Shown here: positions 1-8,677 of the stretch, piece after piece
Layout of the letters: each line of letters begins with the position of its first letter
Numbering within the stretch: position 1 is the first letter of the stretch
Assembly: GCA_015065075.1 (NCBI GenBank)
Contig: SVRA01000009.1
Span: 1-34,263 of the forward strand
Reading direction: 5' to 3'
From: Oscillospiraceae bacterium
Lineage (GTDB): Bacteria > Bacillota > Clostridia > Oscillospirales > CAG-272
DNA: 34,263 bases
Notes under the pieces: generated by a model
Told to the model about the DNA's origin: nothing
What the model saw: the letters and a program-made list of their open reading frames with translations, nothing else
Databases searched by the model: none
Position numbers and translations under genes: made by a program

Positions 1-88
1 GGGTCTCGGGCTCTCTCTGGGGGAGATTTGCCTTCATTGAAAATTCTGTTTTAGGTAGATTGAGTGAACTTGTGTAGTCCTTTGCCAT
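1..88 (-). CDS. ileS: Isoleucine--tRNA ligase, N-terminal fragment
   Basis: Partial gene cut by the window edge; only the first 29 codons are present, so the ORF track misses it. The start ATG (complement 86-88) has a GGAG ribosome binding site about 8 nt upstream. The peptide starts MAKDYTSSLNLPKTEF and continues with MKANLPQREPE, which matches the conserved N-terminus of bacterial IleS (typically M-x-DY-x-x-TLNLPKT-x-FPMRANLP-x-REPE). The enzyme charges tRNA-Ile in the cytoplasm. It lies directly downstream of ylmH on the same strand, the usual position of ileS after the ylm cluster in Bacillota, though divIVA, which often lies between them, is not here. The 43-nt gap to ylmH has no obvious T-box. 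Family recognition is from the conserved N-terminus; the catalytic domain is outside the window. Confidence 0.85.
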   Translation of the reverse strand, partial: MAKDYTSSLNLPKTEFSMKANLPQREPET

Positions 89-131
89 AATAGTTCTCCA
101 AAATTTAAATGTATATAGATTTTATTTGTAA

Positions 132-941
132 TCAAACGTATTTTCGGGCAGTCATACGAAGTCTGCCCTTTTTCGTCTCTCCATCGAAGGAGAGAACGTC
201 GTATTTTCCGTATCCGCGCACGCTTATAGTGCTCGGGATACTCAGTGAAAGGTCACATCTGTCCTCGGGCAGATAATTGACCTCGCAAAGTCCGCTTTTT
301 ATAGCCGTCTGCGCTTTTTCTCTCGAAAGATTTGTCAAAGCACCGATTATGCAGTCAAGCCGATTTGACGCTACGGTGTCAGAGATCGGTAAATATTCCC
401 TTTTGACCTCAAGCTCCGAGATGTTGGCATACTCACTTGCCGTGACTTTGTCCGAGGCAACTCGGTCGATGCTTGCAAGCAGAAAATCGAATATCTTATC
501 GGTGCAGAACAAAACTGCGCTGTGATCGTCCAAAACGGCAATATCTCCAAGTGAGGTGCGCTCTATCCCTAACGCCAAAAGCGATCCGAGATAATCTCTG
601 TGAGAAAGAGTGCGGTATCCGCTACCCTGTATCTTGACCGCTTTGATCGAGTTGGAAAGATCATCGGGAAAATAAGCTCTCGCCTTTTCCTCGGACTCTC
701 CGTCAATATCCGACAGAAAAGAAGGCAAAACAAAAAGTCGCATTCGTTCGGCTTCTTTATATCCGCCAAATAGAAAAAATCTGTCTTGCGCTCCAAGCTC
801 CTTCATACAAACGGCAACATACGCCGCCTCAGAAGGAGTCAGAAAATTTCCGCACACAAGCTCCCCGCGGTCTGCCGTTCTTAAATAATCTTCGGCTCTT
901 GACGCGAGAAGCTTTTGTGCATCTGTAATATTTAATTTCAT
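132..941 (-). CDS. ylmH: YlmH-type S4-domain RNA-binding protein
   Basis: 269 aa, the usual size for YlmH. The C-terminal third carries an S4 RNA-binding domain (SNRLDCIIGALTNLSREKAQ, then an extension ending GKYDVLSF and a basic tail RLRMTARKYV). The N-terminal two thirds match the YlmH-specific fold, with GGYKEAERMR and HRDYLGSLLALGIER. YlmH homologues bind the ribosome or tRNA and have been linked to rescue of stalled large subunits; that role is inferred from the family. The start ATG is only 3 nt after the ylmG stop and has no good Shine-Dalgarno sequence of its own, so translational coupling to ylmG is likely. It belongs to the ylmE-sepF-ylmG-ylmH-ileS array. Confidence 0.88.
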   Translation of the reverse strand: MKLNITDAQKLLASRAEDYLRTADRGELVCGNFLTPSEAAYVAVCMKELGAQDRFFLFGGYKEAERMRLFVLPSFLSDIDGESEEKARAYFPDDLSNSIKAVKIQGSGYRTLSHRDYLGSLLALGIERTSLGDIAVLDDHSAVLFCTDKIFDFLLASIDRVASDKVTASEYANISELEVKREYLPISDTVASNRLDCIIGALTNLSREKAQTAIKSGLCEVNYLPEDRCDLSLSIPSTISVRGYGKYDVLSFDGETKKGRLRMTARKYV

Positions 942-944
942 AGC

Positions 945-1238
945 TTACAAGAACGAGTTCAAGATCATCTGCAAGAGAAAGATAGCAATATACGTAAACC
1001 CATACGACACGTCGACGGGGATCCCTTGAAACCAGTTCATTTTGTAAAACAATTTGCGCAACGGCATGATCGCCGGCTCCGTAAGAACGAAAAGAAAGTG
1101 AAAAAACTTTCCCTCGGGCTCAAATATCCAGCTCAGTATCGCTCTTATGGTCATCGCAAAAGAGATGACTTCAAGAAAAATAATAACGAAACTGACCAAA
1201 ACGTATAAAGGCTCAGGCAACAACGTATCTATCTCCAT
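945..1238 (-). CDS. ylmG: YggT/YlmG family membrane protein
   Basis: 97 aa with two hydrophobic segments (about residues 10-35 and 72-95) separated by the family signature: RAILSWIFEPEG, then LTEPAIMPLRKLF. This is the YggT/YlmG pattern, including the conserved TEP motif. YlmG proteins are small inner-membrane proteins that co-occur with sepF and are implicated in division and membrane organisation; the exact activity is unknown. The gene lies between sepF and ylmH on the same strand, the conserved order. The ATG at 1238 has only a weak upstream purine stretch (aagaga), so the start is reasonable but not certain. Confidence 0.85.
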   Translation of the reverse strand: MEIDTLLPEPLYVLVSFVIIFLEVISFAMTIRAILSWIFEPEGKFFHFLFVLTEPAIMPLRKLFYKMNWFQGIPVDVSYGFTYIAIFLLQMILNSFL

Positions 1239-1291
1239 TCTCTTGAGGCTCTTGGCGTATTTTTACTCATTGGGGAACTCCCCCCCGAAGA

Positions 1292-1795
1292 TCACTCGTT
1301 TTCTTCGATCTCTTCGTCGAACTCTTCCTCAAGCTCGTCTATATCAATATCCTCTTCCGTACCGTAGGGCAAAAGAACCACGGTATCTCTGTCGATTCGG
1401 CTAAGCTCGCCGTCAAGCGCGTGAACTGCGCCCATTACGTAGTCGAACAAACGAAGGAAGTTTTCCTTGTTGAGCTCCTCTACGCAGATAACGACTACCT
1501 TGCCGTCTCTGTACGCTTCAACTATTGCGCGGCTATCCTGGCAGGTCTTGGGAGTAAAGGTCTTTTTGCGAAGAGGCTCCACTTCGGCTACTGCCTGTGC
1601 ATCCTCCTCCGACCAAGCTACTCTTACCTCGGAAATATCGCCGTCTTCCTCTACTCCAACGGTCTGATCCGCGTCAGACTCAACCTCGTCGGATTCCTCG
1701 TCGGGATCGGTCTTTCCGTAATACATGCTGTCGTAATCTTCGTCGTAATCGGTTGCGGGTTCATTTTTCTTTTTCATCCACCAAGGTTTTTCCAT
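1292..1795 (-). CDS. sepF: Cell division protein SepF
   Basis: 167 aa. SepF polymerises and anchors FtsZ rings to the membrane in Gram-positive bacteria. The conserved SepF core is at about residues 73-150: a strand with FTPKTCQDSRAIVEAYRDGKVVVI, then the LNKENFLRLFDYVMGAVHALDG block and DTVVLLP. Between the N-terminus and the core is a very acidic, low-complexity linker (DYDEDYDSM..., DPDEESDEVESDAD). The N-terminus MEKPWWMKKK could act as the short membrane-binding helix found in SepF. A second acidic tail (DIDELEEEFDEEIEENE) follows the core. The start has an AAGGGAAAAT ribosome binding site. The gene is flanked by ylmE and ylmG. Confidence 0.9.
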   Translation of the reverse strand: MEKPWWMKKKNEPATDYDEDYDSMYYGKTDPDEESDEVESDADQTVGVEEDGDISEVRVAWSEEDAQAVAEVEPLRKKTFTPKTCQDSRAIVEAYRDGKVVVICVEELNKENFLRLFDYVMGAVHALDGELSRIDRDTVVLLPYGTEEDIDIDELEEEFDEEIEENE

Positions 1796-1850
1796 AATTT
1801 TCCCTTTCTTTTTTAGGCATTAGCCGATGTATTTAGAATTTATTTTTCTC

Positions 1851-2558
1851 TTATTTAGCGAACATACTTCTGCCGACGCGGACCATCGTTGCGCCGCATT
1901 CTATCGCTTCCTCATAGCTTTCCGACATTCCCATCGAAATTATGGGCTTGCCACTGTGTCCGAGGGCGTTATTCCAAATATATTCTGCGACTTCTTTCGT
2001 TTTGCGGAAATACGGATAATAGTCCTCTTTATTTTCGCATCTGGGCGCCATAGTCATAAATCCGCAAAGCTTGATATTTTCAAATCTTGCAAGGCTCAAG
2101 CAAAAGCTCTCGGCATCCTCGTACGCTATTCCGCCCTTGCTTTCCTCGCTACCAGAATTTATCTCGACAAGCACGTTTGCCACTATGCCGTGCTTCTTTG
2201 CTTGCTTGTCTATCTCGGACGCGAGTTTTTCGGAGTCAAGCGAGTGTATCATATACACTTTATCGATTATATACTTGACCTTATTGGTCTGGAGTGAGCC
2301 GATAAAGTGAACTCTCAAATTCTCTCTATCCAACTTATCCCAGCGCTCAAGCAGCTGCTGAACACGGTTTTCACCGACGTCGTTGATATCGAGCGATTTA
2401 TGTATATAATTTATTTCCTCGACAGTAGCGCTCTTGACTGCCGACATAAGAACGACCTCGTTCTCTTGTCTTTCGGCTCTTTTTGCTGCTGCCGATATTT
2501 TATCTTTTATTTTCTCAACGTTTTCGTCGAGATATGAATAGTTAACTGCCAAATCCAT
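1851..2558 (-). CDS. ylmE: YggS/YlmE family PLP-binding protein (PLP homeostasis)
   Basis: About 235 aa, the usual length of the PLPBP/YggS family. These are single-domain TIM-barrel proteins that bind pyridoxal phosphate and help keep B6 vitamers in balance. The PLP lysine lies in VVLMSAVKSATVEEI; other family motifs are GENRVQQL, HFIGSLQTNK, HSLDS, LVEINSGSEESKGG, GFMTMAP, MGMSESYEEAIECGATMVRVGRSMF. I place the start at the ATG (2558), 1 nt after the stop of the upstream HlyD-like gene. The track starts three codons earlier at a TTG (2567), preceded by GGAAAG and overlapping that stop; either is possible. This tight junction implies translational coupling. Confidence 0.9.
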   Translation of the reverse strand: MDLAVNYSYLDENVEKIKDKISAAAKRAERQENEVVLMSAVKSATVEEINYIHKSLDINDVGENRVQQLLERWDKLDRENLRVHFIGSLQTNKVKYIIDKVYMIHSLDSEKLASEIDKQAKKHGIVANVLVEINSGSEESKGGIAYEDAESFCLSLARFENIKLCGFMTMAPRCENKEDYYPYFRKTKEVAEYIWNNALGHSGKPIISMGMSESYEEAIECGATMVRVGRSMFAK

Positions 2559-2559
2559 T

Positions 2560-3840
2560 TTAATCAATCAACTTTCCGTCATACAGGTCGTTTCCTGACG
2601 TGATTATCAGGTCGTTTATATTCAAATACGGGGTGCTGCTGATACTTCCCTCTGATTGTGCGTCCTCATAAGTGGCAACGACGTAATATCCGTGTCCCTC
2701 GCCTATGACCATTACTCTTCTGAAATTGACCACGTTTCCAACGAGAATATAAACTCCTCTTTCTCCGTTTACCGCAGTTAACGCGTCCGACGGAACTTTA
2801 TATCCAGAAACCGTTCCCATCTTGATCTTTACGCTCTGATCGCGGTCAAAGTTGCCTGCCGCGGACAGATCCCTGCTTGAAAAAAGCAGATAACCGTCAC
2901 CGTGTTCATCTATGCATATATTCTCAAGAGTCATCGGTATGGTCTTATTGCCCTCTCCTGCAAAGGTGATCTCGTAGTTGAAGCCAAGCGAGAACAACAA
3001 GCAGGTCGCTTCGTCAGCAGGCAGGGCGATATACCAATTTGTGCTATGTACCGATCTGCCTATTACATCTGCACCGTGTTTTTCGGCTTTGTTTTTCACA
3101 AGATCTTCAAGTCCTTCGGGAGTCAAGCCCTCCAACGCTGCCGTGTTGAAAACGTTTTCATATCCGTCGGTATCGCGGAAGAAATAAAATCCTTCTTCGC
3201 TGACGAGAGGCTCGCCCGAAGCTCCGATGTCGTCGAGCAGATCCTGCTTTTCTTTTTTCAGCGACGACGTTATGCTTTCGGCAACACCGTCCCTGCCCGT
3301 TATTACGGAATAATTAACAAGCGCTCCGAGCACAAGCTCGCCGTGACTGTCTGCCGATATGAAATCTCCTTTAAGAACAGAATCCACGTAAGAATAATAC
3401 GACGTTGACAAGGTCTGATTGACGTGAGCCATTCCCGATACAGCGCCACTCACCGACGCACCCGTGTTCAATCTTTCGATGCGTCCCGAAAGGTCGTTGA
3501 TCTTTGATTGGGTCTCGGATATCTTATCTCGGGACTGTCCTTCCATAGAGTAAAACGCAGCGTAAATCTGATGTACTCCGACTCGCTCTCCGTCTTCTAC
3601 AAAATAGTCACACACGCCATCGACAGCCATTGATATGACCGACTCGTTTCTGAAAACGTAACCATCCAAATACACAAATTCCGTATCCGTGACCTTTTGC
3701 GCGCGCTGGGTCGACACAGAGGAAGAAAAATTCTGTGCAAACTGCACTGCTAAATACGTAAACAAAGCGAAAATGACCAAAAGGATCACAACGTTTACAA
3801 CGGATTGCTTATATACCCTTGCTCCTTTTGCCTTTCTCAC
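2560..3840 (-). CDS. HlyD-like membrane-anchored protein, function unknown
   Basis: 426 aa starting at GTG (complement 3838-3840) with a GAGGG ribosome binding site 9 nt upstream. The N-terminus is basic (MRKAKGARVYKQS) followed by one membrane segment (about residues 15-36, VVILLVIFALFTYLAVQF), so the rest is probably outside the cell. An extracellular part resembles HlyD/membrane-fusion adaptors: a lipoyl-like piece (DGVCDYFVEDGERV), a helical hairpin (KISETQSKINDLSGRIERL) and a beta-barrel region near the C-terminus (SVKIKMGTVSGYKVPSDAL). No exporter gene is adjacent. It sits directly upstream of ylmE and abuts it, suggesting a link to the division/envelope cluster. The family call is from architecture; the function is unknown. 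Confidence 0.7.
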   Translation of the reverse strand: MRKAKGARVYKQSVVNVVILLVIFALFTYLAVQFAQNFSSSVSTQRAQKVTDTEFVYLDGYVFRNESVISMAVDGVCDYFVEDGERVGVHQIYAAFYSMEGQSRDKISETQSKINDLSGRIERLNTGASVSGAVSGMAHVNQTLSTSYYSYVDSVLKGDFISADSHGELVLGALVNYSVITGRDGVAESITSSLKKEKQDLLDDIGASGEPLVSEEGFYFFRDTDGYENVFNTAALEGLTPEGLEDLVKNKAEKHGADVIGRSVHSTNWYIALPADEATCLLFSLGFNYEITFAGEGNKTIPMTLENICIDEHGDGYLLFSSRDLSAAGNFDRDQSVKIKMGTVSGYKVPSDALTAVNGERGVYILVGNVVNFRRVMVIGEGHGYYVVATYEDAQSEGSISSTPYLNINDLIITSGNDLYDGKLID

Positions 3841-3910
3841 TTTTCTTTTCCCTCTTTACATTGCCGCATTTTTGAACATATATATTGATTATAACATAAA
3901 ACTATCTTTA

Positions 3911-4867
3911 TTAAAAGAGTTTTATCGAAATATTTACAATATCTTCAAATGTTTTTAAACTATTTCCGTCGTCGACGTAGACCTTGTGCGCGTAGTCCTT
4001 GCCCGAAAACCAGGTGGTCTGTCTTTTCGCGTAGCGACGGGTCGCTTTTTTGAGCTCCTCGACACAATTTTCAAGGCTGTCCTCGCCGCGCAGATATGGG
4101 AGCAATTCCTTATATCCGATTGCCTGCGCGGCGGTCTGCGATCGCTCGAAAACGCCCTCGTCCATAAGCAGTTTCGTTTCGTCGAGCAATCCATGCTCGA
4201 TCATAAGATCGACTCTGCGCTCTATCCTATCGTAAAGCAGGTCGCGGTTTTGGAATGCGAGAGTTATTACCTTGTGGTCGTATTTATCGACTATTTCGGA
4301 GTTTTTCTTATCAATCTCACTCTTTTTCTGACCTGTTACAAGGCAGATCTCAACGGCGCGCATAACTCTTTTGACGTTGTTTTTATGTATCGTTGCCGCG
4401 GCTTCGGGGTCAAGCTCTACAAGTCGCTCATAGAGCGCGTCGGCACCGTTTTCGTCGACAAATCGTTTTAATTCGTCACGAAGGTTATCGTCGCAAGCCG
4501 CGCCGTCGTCGTTGCCTCCGCGCAAAAATCTGTCAAGGTAAAGTCCCGTGCCGCCGCAAAAGATCGGCAGCTTTCCGCGAGAAACTATGTCCTCAACCGC
4601 CCTCTCTGCGTCCTTAACGTAATCCGAGCAGGAATAGGGGGCGTCGGGCGGCAATACGTCGATGAGGTGATGAGGCACCTCAGCAAGCTCGTCCTTTGTG
4701 GGCTTTGCCGTGCCGATATCCATTGTGCGATATATCTGCATAGAGTCGCAGGATATTATCTCTCCGCCCAGGCGCTTGGCGAGTTCTATTGCAAGCGCGG
4801 TCTTGCCCGATGCGGTAGGTCCCGTGACCGCAATTATCTTAATTTTCTGTTCGTTCAAAGCGGACAT
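3911..4867 (-). CDS. miaA: tRNA dimethylallyltransferase (MiaA)
   Basis: 318 aa, full length. MiaA adds a dimethylallyl group to N6 of A37 in tRNAs reading U-starting codons, the first step of ms2i6A synthesis. Motifs in order: P-loop AVTGPTASGKTALA (residues 14-27), SCDSMQIYRTMDIGTAKP, PHHLIDVLPPDAPYS, the FCGGTGLYLDRFLRGG block, and the C-terminal tRNA-binding region QAIGYKELLPYL followed by RRYAKRQTTWF. The ATG start lies inside the end of the upstream MBL gene (13-nt overlap), so the two are probably translated together. The gene ends 70 nt before the HlyD-like start. All expected motifs are present. Confidence 0.95.
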   Translation of the reverse strand: MSALNEQKIKIIAVTGPTASGKTALAIELAKRLGGEIISCDSMQIYRTMDIGTAKPTKDELAEVPHHLIDVLPPDAPYSCSDYVKDAERAVEDIVSRGKLPIFCGGTGLYLDRFLRGGNDDGAACDDNLRDELKRFVDENGADALYERLVELDPEAAATIHKNNVKRVMRAVEICLVTGQKKSEIDKKNSEIVDKYDHKVITLAFQNRDLLYDRIERRVDLMIEHGLLDETKLLMDEGVFERSQTAAQAIGYKELLPYLRGEDSLENCVEELKKATRRYAKRQTTWFSGKDYAHKVYVDDGNSLKTFEDIVNISIKLF

Positions 4868-5682
4868 ACCTGCGTTCCATCCATATCAATATAATTCTTT
4901 TTTACACCGAGCTCTTCCATCCATTCGCGAACCTCTACGGTTTTGAAAACGTGGGTATTGAAGCCTTTACCTGCGTCGTTTTCCCAAAGCCATTTCGGTG
5001 TACACCAAAGACAGATCTCGGGTCTGACAGCCTCATAAAATTCCTTCGAAACACCCTGCTGACCGTGGTGCGCCATTTGGCAAATATCGCAGTCAAGCAT
5101 ATTCGTGCCTGCATATTTCGTGAGTATCTTATTGCCTGCCTCCGCGCCGCAGTCGCCAAGAAAGAGCGCGGTCTTCCCCCCAAGCGTCATTTTGAAGACG
5201 GTTGACGAGTTATTTGTCACGTTTGACGTGATCTCGGGATCGGTGGTGTAAAGTATCTCAAATTTTGCTTCTCCGATCTCGTACGTGTCACCGCCTGAGA
5301 CAATACAGGTTTTATCGGCAAACAGTGGCAGGAGGCTATAAAACTCCTCTGCAGTCTTTGCCGCGTTGCGATCGTGTCCTCTCAGCAGAAACTGCACCGA
5401 GGGGAAATTATAATAAACCTTACCTATCTCGATCTCATCGCTCATATTTTGTACGACCTCGAAGAATGCACCGACGTGGTCCTTGTGCGAATGGGTGAGA
5501 AACCAAGCGTCAATGCGCGGCTTTATCTCTCCCGTCAGCTTTTTGAGATAGTCGACGAAATATCTCGCGTCCTCTCGGTGACCACCGTCTATCGCGATGA
5601 TCTTGCCGCTCTCGGTCGTTATGATGAAGCTCTCCATCTGTATTGGAGTTTGGGAGTGCAGAAGGTGGATTGAGTTGTTCAT
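4855..5682 (-). CDS. MBL-fold metallo-hydrolase (ComEC C-terminal-like)
   Basis: 275 aa cytoplasmic-looking protein with no signal peptide. The metallo-beta-lactamase fold is shown by the zinc motif THSHKDHVG (HxHxDH, near residue 65), LFLGDCGAEAG (the bridging aspartate), and AHHGQQG (third histidine block). This arrangement resembles the ComEC/Rec2 hydrolase domain rather than beta-lactamases or RNase Z. The substrate cannot be told from the sequence. The ATG has an AGAGG ribosome binding site. It overlaps miaA by 13 nt and follows a lipoprotein gene by 20 nt, so it is in the same transcription unit, but the function need not be related. Confidence 0.8.
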   Translation of the reverse strand: MNNSIHLLHSQTPIQMESFIITTESGKIIAIDGGHREDARYFVDYLKKLTGEIKPRIDAWFLTHSHKDHVGAFFEVVQNMSDEIEIGKVYYNFPSVQFLLRGHDRNAAKTAEEFYSLLPLFADKTCIVSGGDTYEIGEAKFEILYTTDPEITSNVTNNSSTVFKMTLGGKTALFLGDCGAEAGNKILTKYAGTNMLDCDICQMAHHGQQGVSKEFYEAVRPEICLWCTPKWLWENDAGKGFNTHVFKTVEVREWMEELGVKKNYIDMDGTQVCPL

Positions 5683-5702
5683 AACAAACCTCTTTTTTGC
5701 GT

Positions 5703-6341
5703 TTACTTTAATTTCGTCGCGGTGATCGTTTTGATTCCCAAAGCTATGAACGAGGCTTCGACCTTATCGGCTGTATCAAACTCTAACATATCTTTCAGGA
5801 TCAAGCTACCCGATGCCGTGACTGCCCCATCCTCGTGAGGAATGAAAGAGATAAGCATCGAATATCCCGATTCAAAAACATACAAGAGATATTGATTTTC
5901 CTTGATGCTTTTGTCCACATAACATTTGCTTGCGTTAAATAGCGAAGAGATCACAAGCTCCTCGGTGCCTGCTTTGGAATTGATATGAGAGGCAAGCGAA
6001 GAACCCAATCCCCGAACGAATCTATCTTTCAAAGACTTTGGGAGCTTATCAATATCCCCGCGATTTGCTCCCATTATTTCAATCAGCTCATCTTGAGAAA
6101 CCTTGAGATCGTATATAGCAGTTACCTTTGAAAAGTCCATCGCTTTAATTTCAGCTAATATCTCATCGTATAAACTGACGTTGCCAAGCATGATATTGAT
6201 ATACTCATCGCTTTTCACCATTTCTGAAACGAGTTCGACGATCTCATCGCCTCTGTCGAGCGCGGATTTTGAAGAACCGTCGCAAGAGACCATTGATATG
6301 CAAAGGATCAAAGCCGTCAGGATCAATATAAACTTTTTCAT
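5703..6341 (-). CDS. Putative lipoprotein, unknown function
   Basis: 212 aa. The N-terminus is a lipoprotein signal peptide: MKKFILILTALILCISMVSC, with a type II cleavage site before the cysteine at residue 20, so the mature protein should be lipid-anchored on the outer face of the membrane. The mature part is mixed helix/strand with no motif I recognise. The start has a strong GGAGGG ribosome binding site. It lies between queA and the MBL-fold gene with short gaps (39 and 20 nt), suggesting co-transcription. The function is unknown. Confidence 0.75.
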   Translation of the reverse strand: MKKFILILTALILCISMVSCDGSSKSALDRGDEIVELVSEMVKSDEYINIMLGNVSLYDEILAEIKAMDFSKVTAIYDLKVSQDELIEIMGANRGDIDKLPKSLKDRFVRGLGSSLASHINSKAGTEELVISSLFNASKCYVDKSIKENQYLLYVFESGYSMLISFIPHEDGAVTASGSLILKDMLEFDTADKVEASFIALGIKTITATKLK

Positions 6342-6380
6342 AAACTTACCCTCCGATTTTTGTGTGTAGGTCTACGCCGT

Positions 6381-7469
6381 TTATTGAATAAACATGGCGT
6401 CGCCGAACGAGAAAAATCTGTATTTCTCATCAACTGCGGTCTTGTACGCCTCCATAATGTGCTCTCTGTCGTAGAGGGCTGAAACGAGCATTATAAGAGT
6501 GCTCTGCGGCAGATGAAAATTTGTAATGAGCGCATCAACCGCCTTGAACTTATATCCCGGGTAGATGAAAATGCCCGTGTCGGCATTCATCGGGTGAACA
6601 ATGCCCTGCTCGTCCGAGGCGCTTTCAAGCGTGCGGCAGGACGTCGTGCCGACACAAATGACCCTTCCGCCCGCGGCACGACGGGAATTTATAATGTCCG
6701 CGCTCTCCTTTGAGACCGAGAAAAACTCGGTGTGCATCACGTGCTCGTCAAGTCTGTCCGCCTTTACGGGACGGAACGTGCCAAGTCCGACGTGGAGCAT
6801 TACGGGAGCTATTGCAACACCCTTTTCTTTAAGCTTCGCAAGCAATTCCTCGGTAAAATGCAAGCCTGCCGTAGGCGCTGCCGCCGAGCCGTTTTCTCTG
6901 GCGTAGACGGTCTGATAGCGGCTTTTATCCTGAAGCTGCTCGGTTATGTAGGGTGGCAGGGGCATAAGTCCTATCTCGTGGAGCACGTTGTATATGTTTT
7001 CGTATTTTTCCTTGTCGTAGTCAAATTTGATGAGGCGGTTGCCCTCCTCGGTTATCTCCTTGACCTCGCCTACAAGAGCGCCGTTGCCAAAGACCTGCCT
7101 CATTCCTACCCTTGCGCGCTTGCCCGGCTTGACAAGGCATTCCCAGGTGTCAAGCTCGCCCTGACGGAGCAAAAGCAGCTCGGTGAGCGCTTCCTCTCTT
7201 CCCTCGACATGACCGTAGATTCGTGCGGGGATGACCTTGGAATCGTTGACGACGAGCACGTCGCCCGGATTTATGTAATCGAGGATGTCGTAAAAGTGCT
7301 TATGTTCTATGGTGTTTTCTGCTCTGTCAAGCACCATAAGGCGACTGTGGTCGCGCTTCTCCGCAGGGTGCTGCGCGATCAGCTCCTCGGGCAGATAGTA
7401 GTCAAAATCCGCCGTGAGCAGATCGGTGGGCTTTTTTTCGTTTATAATTACCTTTTTTTCTTCGTTCAT
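6381..7469 (-). CDS. queA: tRNA preQ1(34) S-adenosylmethionine ribosyltransferase-isomerase
   Basis: QueA transfers and isomerises the ribosyl group of SAM onto preQ1 in tRNA, giving epoxyqueuosine. The track ORF starts at 7637, but its first 56 residues look non-coding and overlap the dapA promoter region. I place the start at ATG 7469 ([13 protein letters not shown]), which has a TTGGAG ribosome binding site; this gives 362 aa. Family motifs: [95 protein letters not shown]. It is the first gene of the minus-strand series, behind a good promoter at 7546-7574. No other queuosine gene is in the window. Confidence 0.95.
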   Translation of the reverse strand: MNEEKKVIINEKKPTDLLTADFDYYLPEELIAQHPAEKRDHSRLMVLDRAENTIEHKHFYDILDYINPGDVLVVNDSKVIPARIYGHVEGREEALTELLLLRQGELDTWECLVKPGKRARVGMRQVFGNGALVGEVKEITEEGNRLIKFDYDKEKYENIYNVLHEIGLMPLPPYITEQLQDKSRYQTVYARENGSAAAPTAGLHFTEELLAKLKEKGVAIAPVMLHVGLGTFRPVKADRLDEHVMHTEFFSVSKESADIINSRRAAGGRVICVGTTSCRTLESASDEQGIVHPMNADTGIFIYPGYKFKAVDALITNFHLPQSTLIMLVSALYDREHIMEAYKTAVDEKYRFFSFGDAMFIQ

Positions 7470-7545
7470 TTTTTCTCCAAGACAGCCATTCCGTGACGAA
7501 ATCGCCTCGGGTGGCATACACTTTAATATATAATTATTCATTATG

Positions 7546-7574
7546 ATTATACCACAGACACACCTTATTTGCAA
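7546..7574 (-). promoter_or_regulatory. Sigma-A promoter for queA
   Basis: On the minus strand a -35 box TTGCAA (complement 7569-7574), a 17-nt spacer and a perfect -10 TATAAT (complement 7546-7551). It points at queA, whose ATG is about 75 nt downstream, and supports the shortened queA start because the longer ORF would begin upstream of this promoter. Confidence 0.75.
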
Positions 7575-7614
7575 TACAAAAACACACATTTTTAGCTTTA
7601 AAGGGGGATATTTT

Positions 7615-8508
7615 ATGAGCAAAAATAAAAAAAGCATATTTGCGGGTGTTGCGACCGCGCTTGTGACTCCAATATTGAACGGAGAGGTTGACTACATAAG
7701 TCTGGGCAAGCTTATCGAATTTCAAATAAATAGCGGCATTGACGCTTTGGTTATATGCGGCACGACGGGAGAAAGCTGTACTCTTTCAGACGATGAACAT
7801 AAGGCGATTTTGCAATTTGCGCTCGAAAAGGCCGACGGCAGAGTGCCAATGATAGCGGGCACGGGGTCTAACGATACTATGCACGCAGTTCAAATGTCGC
7901 GCTTTGCCTCGGAGCTCGGCTACGACGCCTTGCTCGTCGTTACGCCATATTACAACAAAGCGACCGAACGAGGTCTTATCCAAAGCTATCTGAAGATCAC
8001 CGATGCGGCGCGCTGTCCTATCATTCTCTACAACGTGCCGACGCGAACCTGCTGTAATATAACGATGCCCGTGTACCACGAGCTTGCAAAGCACGAAAAT
8101 ATCGTTGCGGTCAAGGAGGCGTCGGGAAACATCTCGGCAGTTGCAGAGCTTATTTCGGAGTATGGAGACGATCTTGACGTGTATTCGGGGAACGACGACC
8201 AGACACTGCCTCTGCTTGCGCTTGGCGGCAAGGGTGTGATATCTGTCGTTTCAAATATCATTCCTCGCGAAATGACCGATCTTTGCAACAAATGGTTTGA
8301 CGGCGACACAAAGAAATGCCGCCGTCTGCACGAAAAATATCTTAAGCTGATGAAAATGATGTTTTGCGAGGTCAACCCGATACCTGTCAAAACCGCTTTG
8401 TCGCTCATGGGGCTTTGCTCTGCCGAAATGCGACTTCCTATGTGCGAGACCGGGGAGAAAAACCGCGCCAAGCTCAAAGAGACGCTTTTAGGGTATGGAC
8501 TTATATGA
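7615..8508 (+). CDS. dapA: 4-hydroxy-tetrahydrodipicolinate synthase
   Basis: 297 aa, normal length for DapA, which condenses pyruvate with aspartate semialdehyde in the lysine/diaminopimelate pathway. The track start (7543) is too far upstream; the ATG at 7615 has an AAGGGGG ribosome binding site and begins [19 protein letters not shown]. Motifs: [28 protein letters not shown], the catalytic tyrosine in ILYNVPTRT and the Schiff-base lysine in VAVKEASGN, then [25 protein letters not shown]. It is divergent from queA and followed by an intergenic hairpin. It stands alone here, without asd or dapB beside it. Confidence 0.95.
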   Translation: MSKNKKSIFAGVATALVTPILNGEVDYISLGKLIEFQINSGIDALVICGTTGESCTLSDDEHKAILQFALEKADGRVPMIAGTGSNDTMHAVQMSRFASELGYDALLVVTPYYNKATERGLIQSYLKITDAARCPIILYNVPTRTCCNITMPVYHELAKHENIVAVKEASGNISAVAELISEYGDDLDVYSGNDDQTLPLLALGGKGVISVVSNIIPREMTDLCNKWFDGDTKKCRRLHEKYLKLMKMMFCEVNPIPVKTALSLMGLCSAEMRLPMCETGEKNRAKLKETLLGYGLI

Positions 8509-8590
8509 TTTTGCTTTTTTGCGAACAGTATCCATTATCTTGCGCGCAGGATCGGTCATAGGATTTTTAAAGTTTTTACACATTTTTCGA

Positions 8591-8662
8591 GGGTTTTTGG
8601 AAGATGGGGAGGTGCAGGAGGGGGAAGAGACCTTTTTGGGAAAAAGGTCTCTTCCCCCTCCT
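8591..8662. repeat. Intergenic palindromic element, copy 1
   Basis: The core is a perfect 22-bp inverted repeat (arms 8616-8637 and 8641-8662) with a GGG loop, between the convergent dapA and SDR genes. The arm next to the loop reads ACCTTTTT/AAAAAGGT. A leader GGGTTTTTGGAA and a GGTGCAGG word precede it. The same words and the same loop-proximal stem occur near 26815-26875 upstream of der, with different outer stem sequence. There is no T tract after either arm, so it is not a classical terminator in either direction, although such a stem could still stop or protect transcripts. Confidence 0.7.
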
Positions 8663-8677
8663 ACTTGTCCCAAACAA

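Noticed and set aside
8616-8662. 22-bp hairpin as an ordinary terminator
   Set aside because: No T tract follows the stem on either strand; treated as a repeat element instead.
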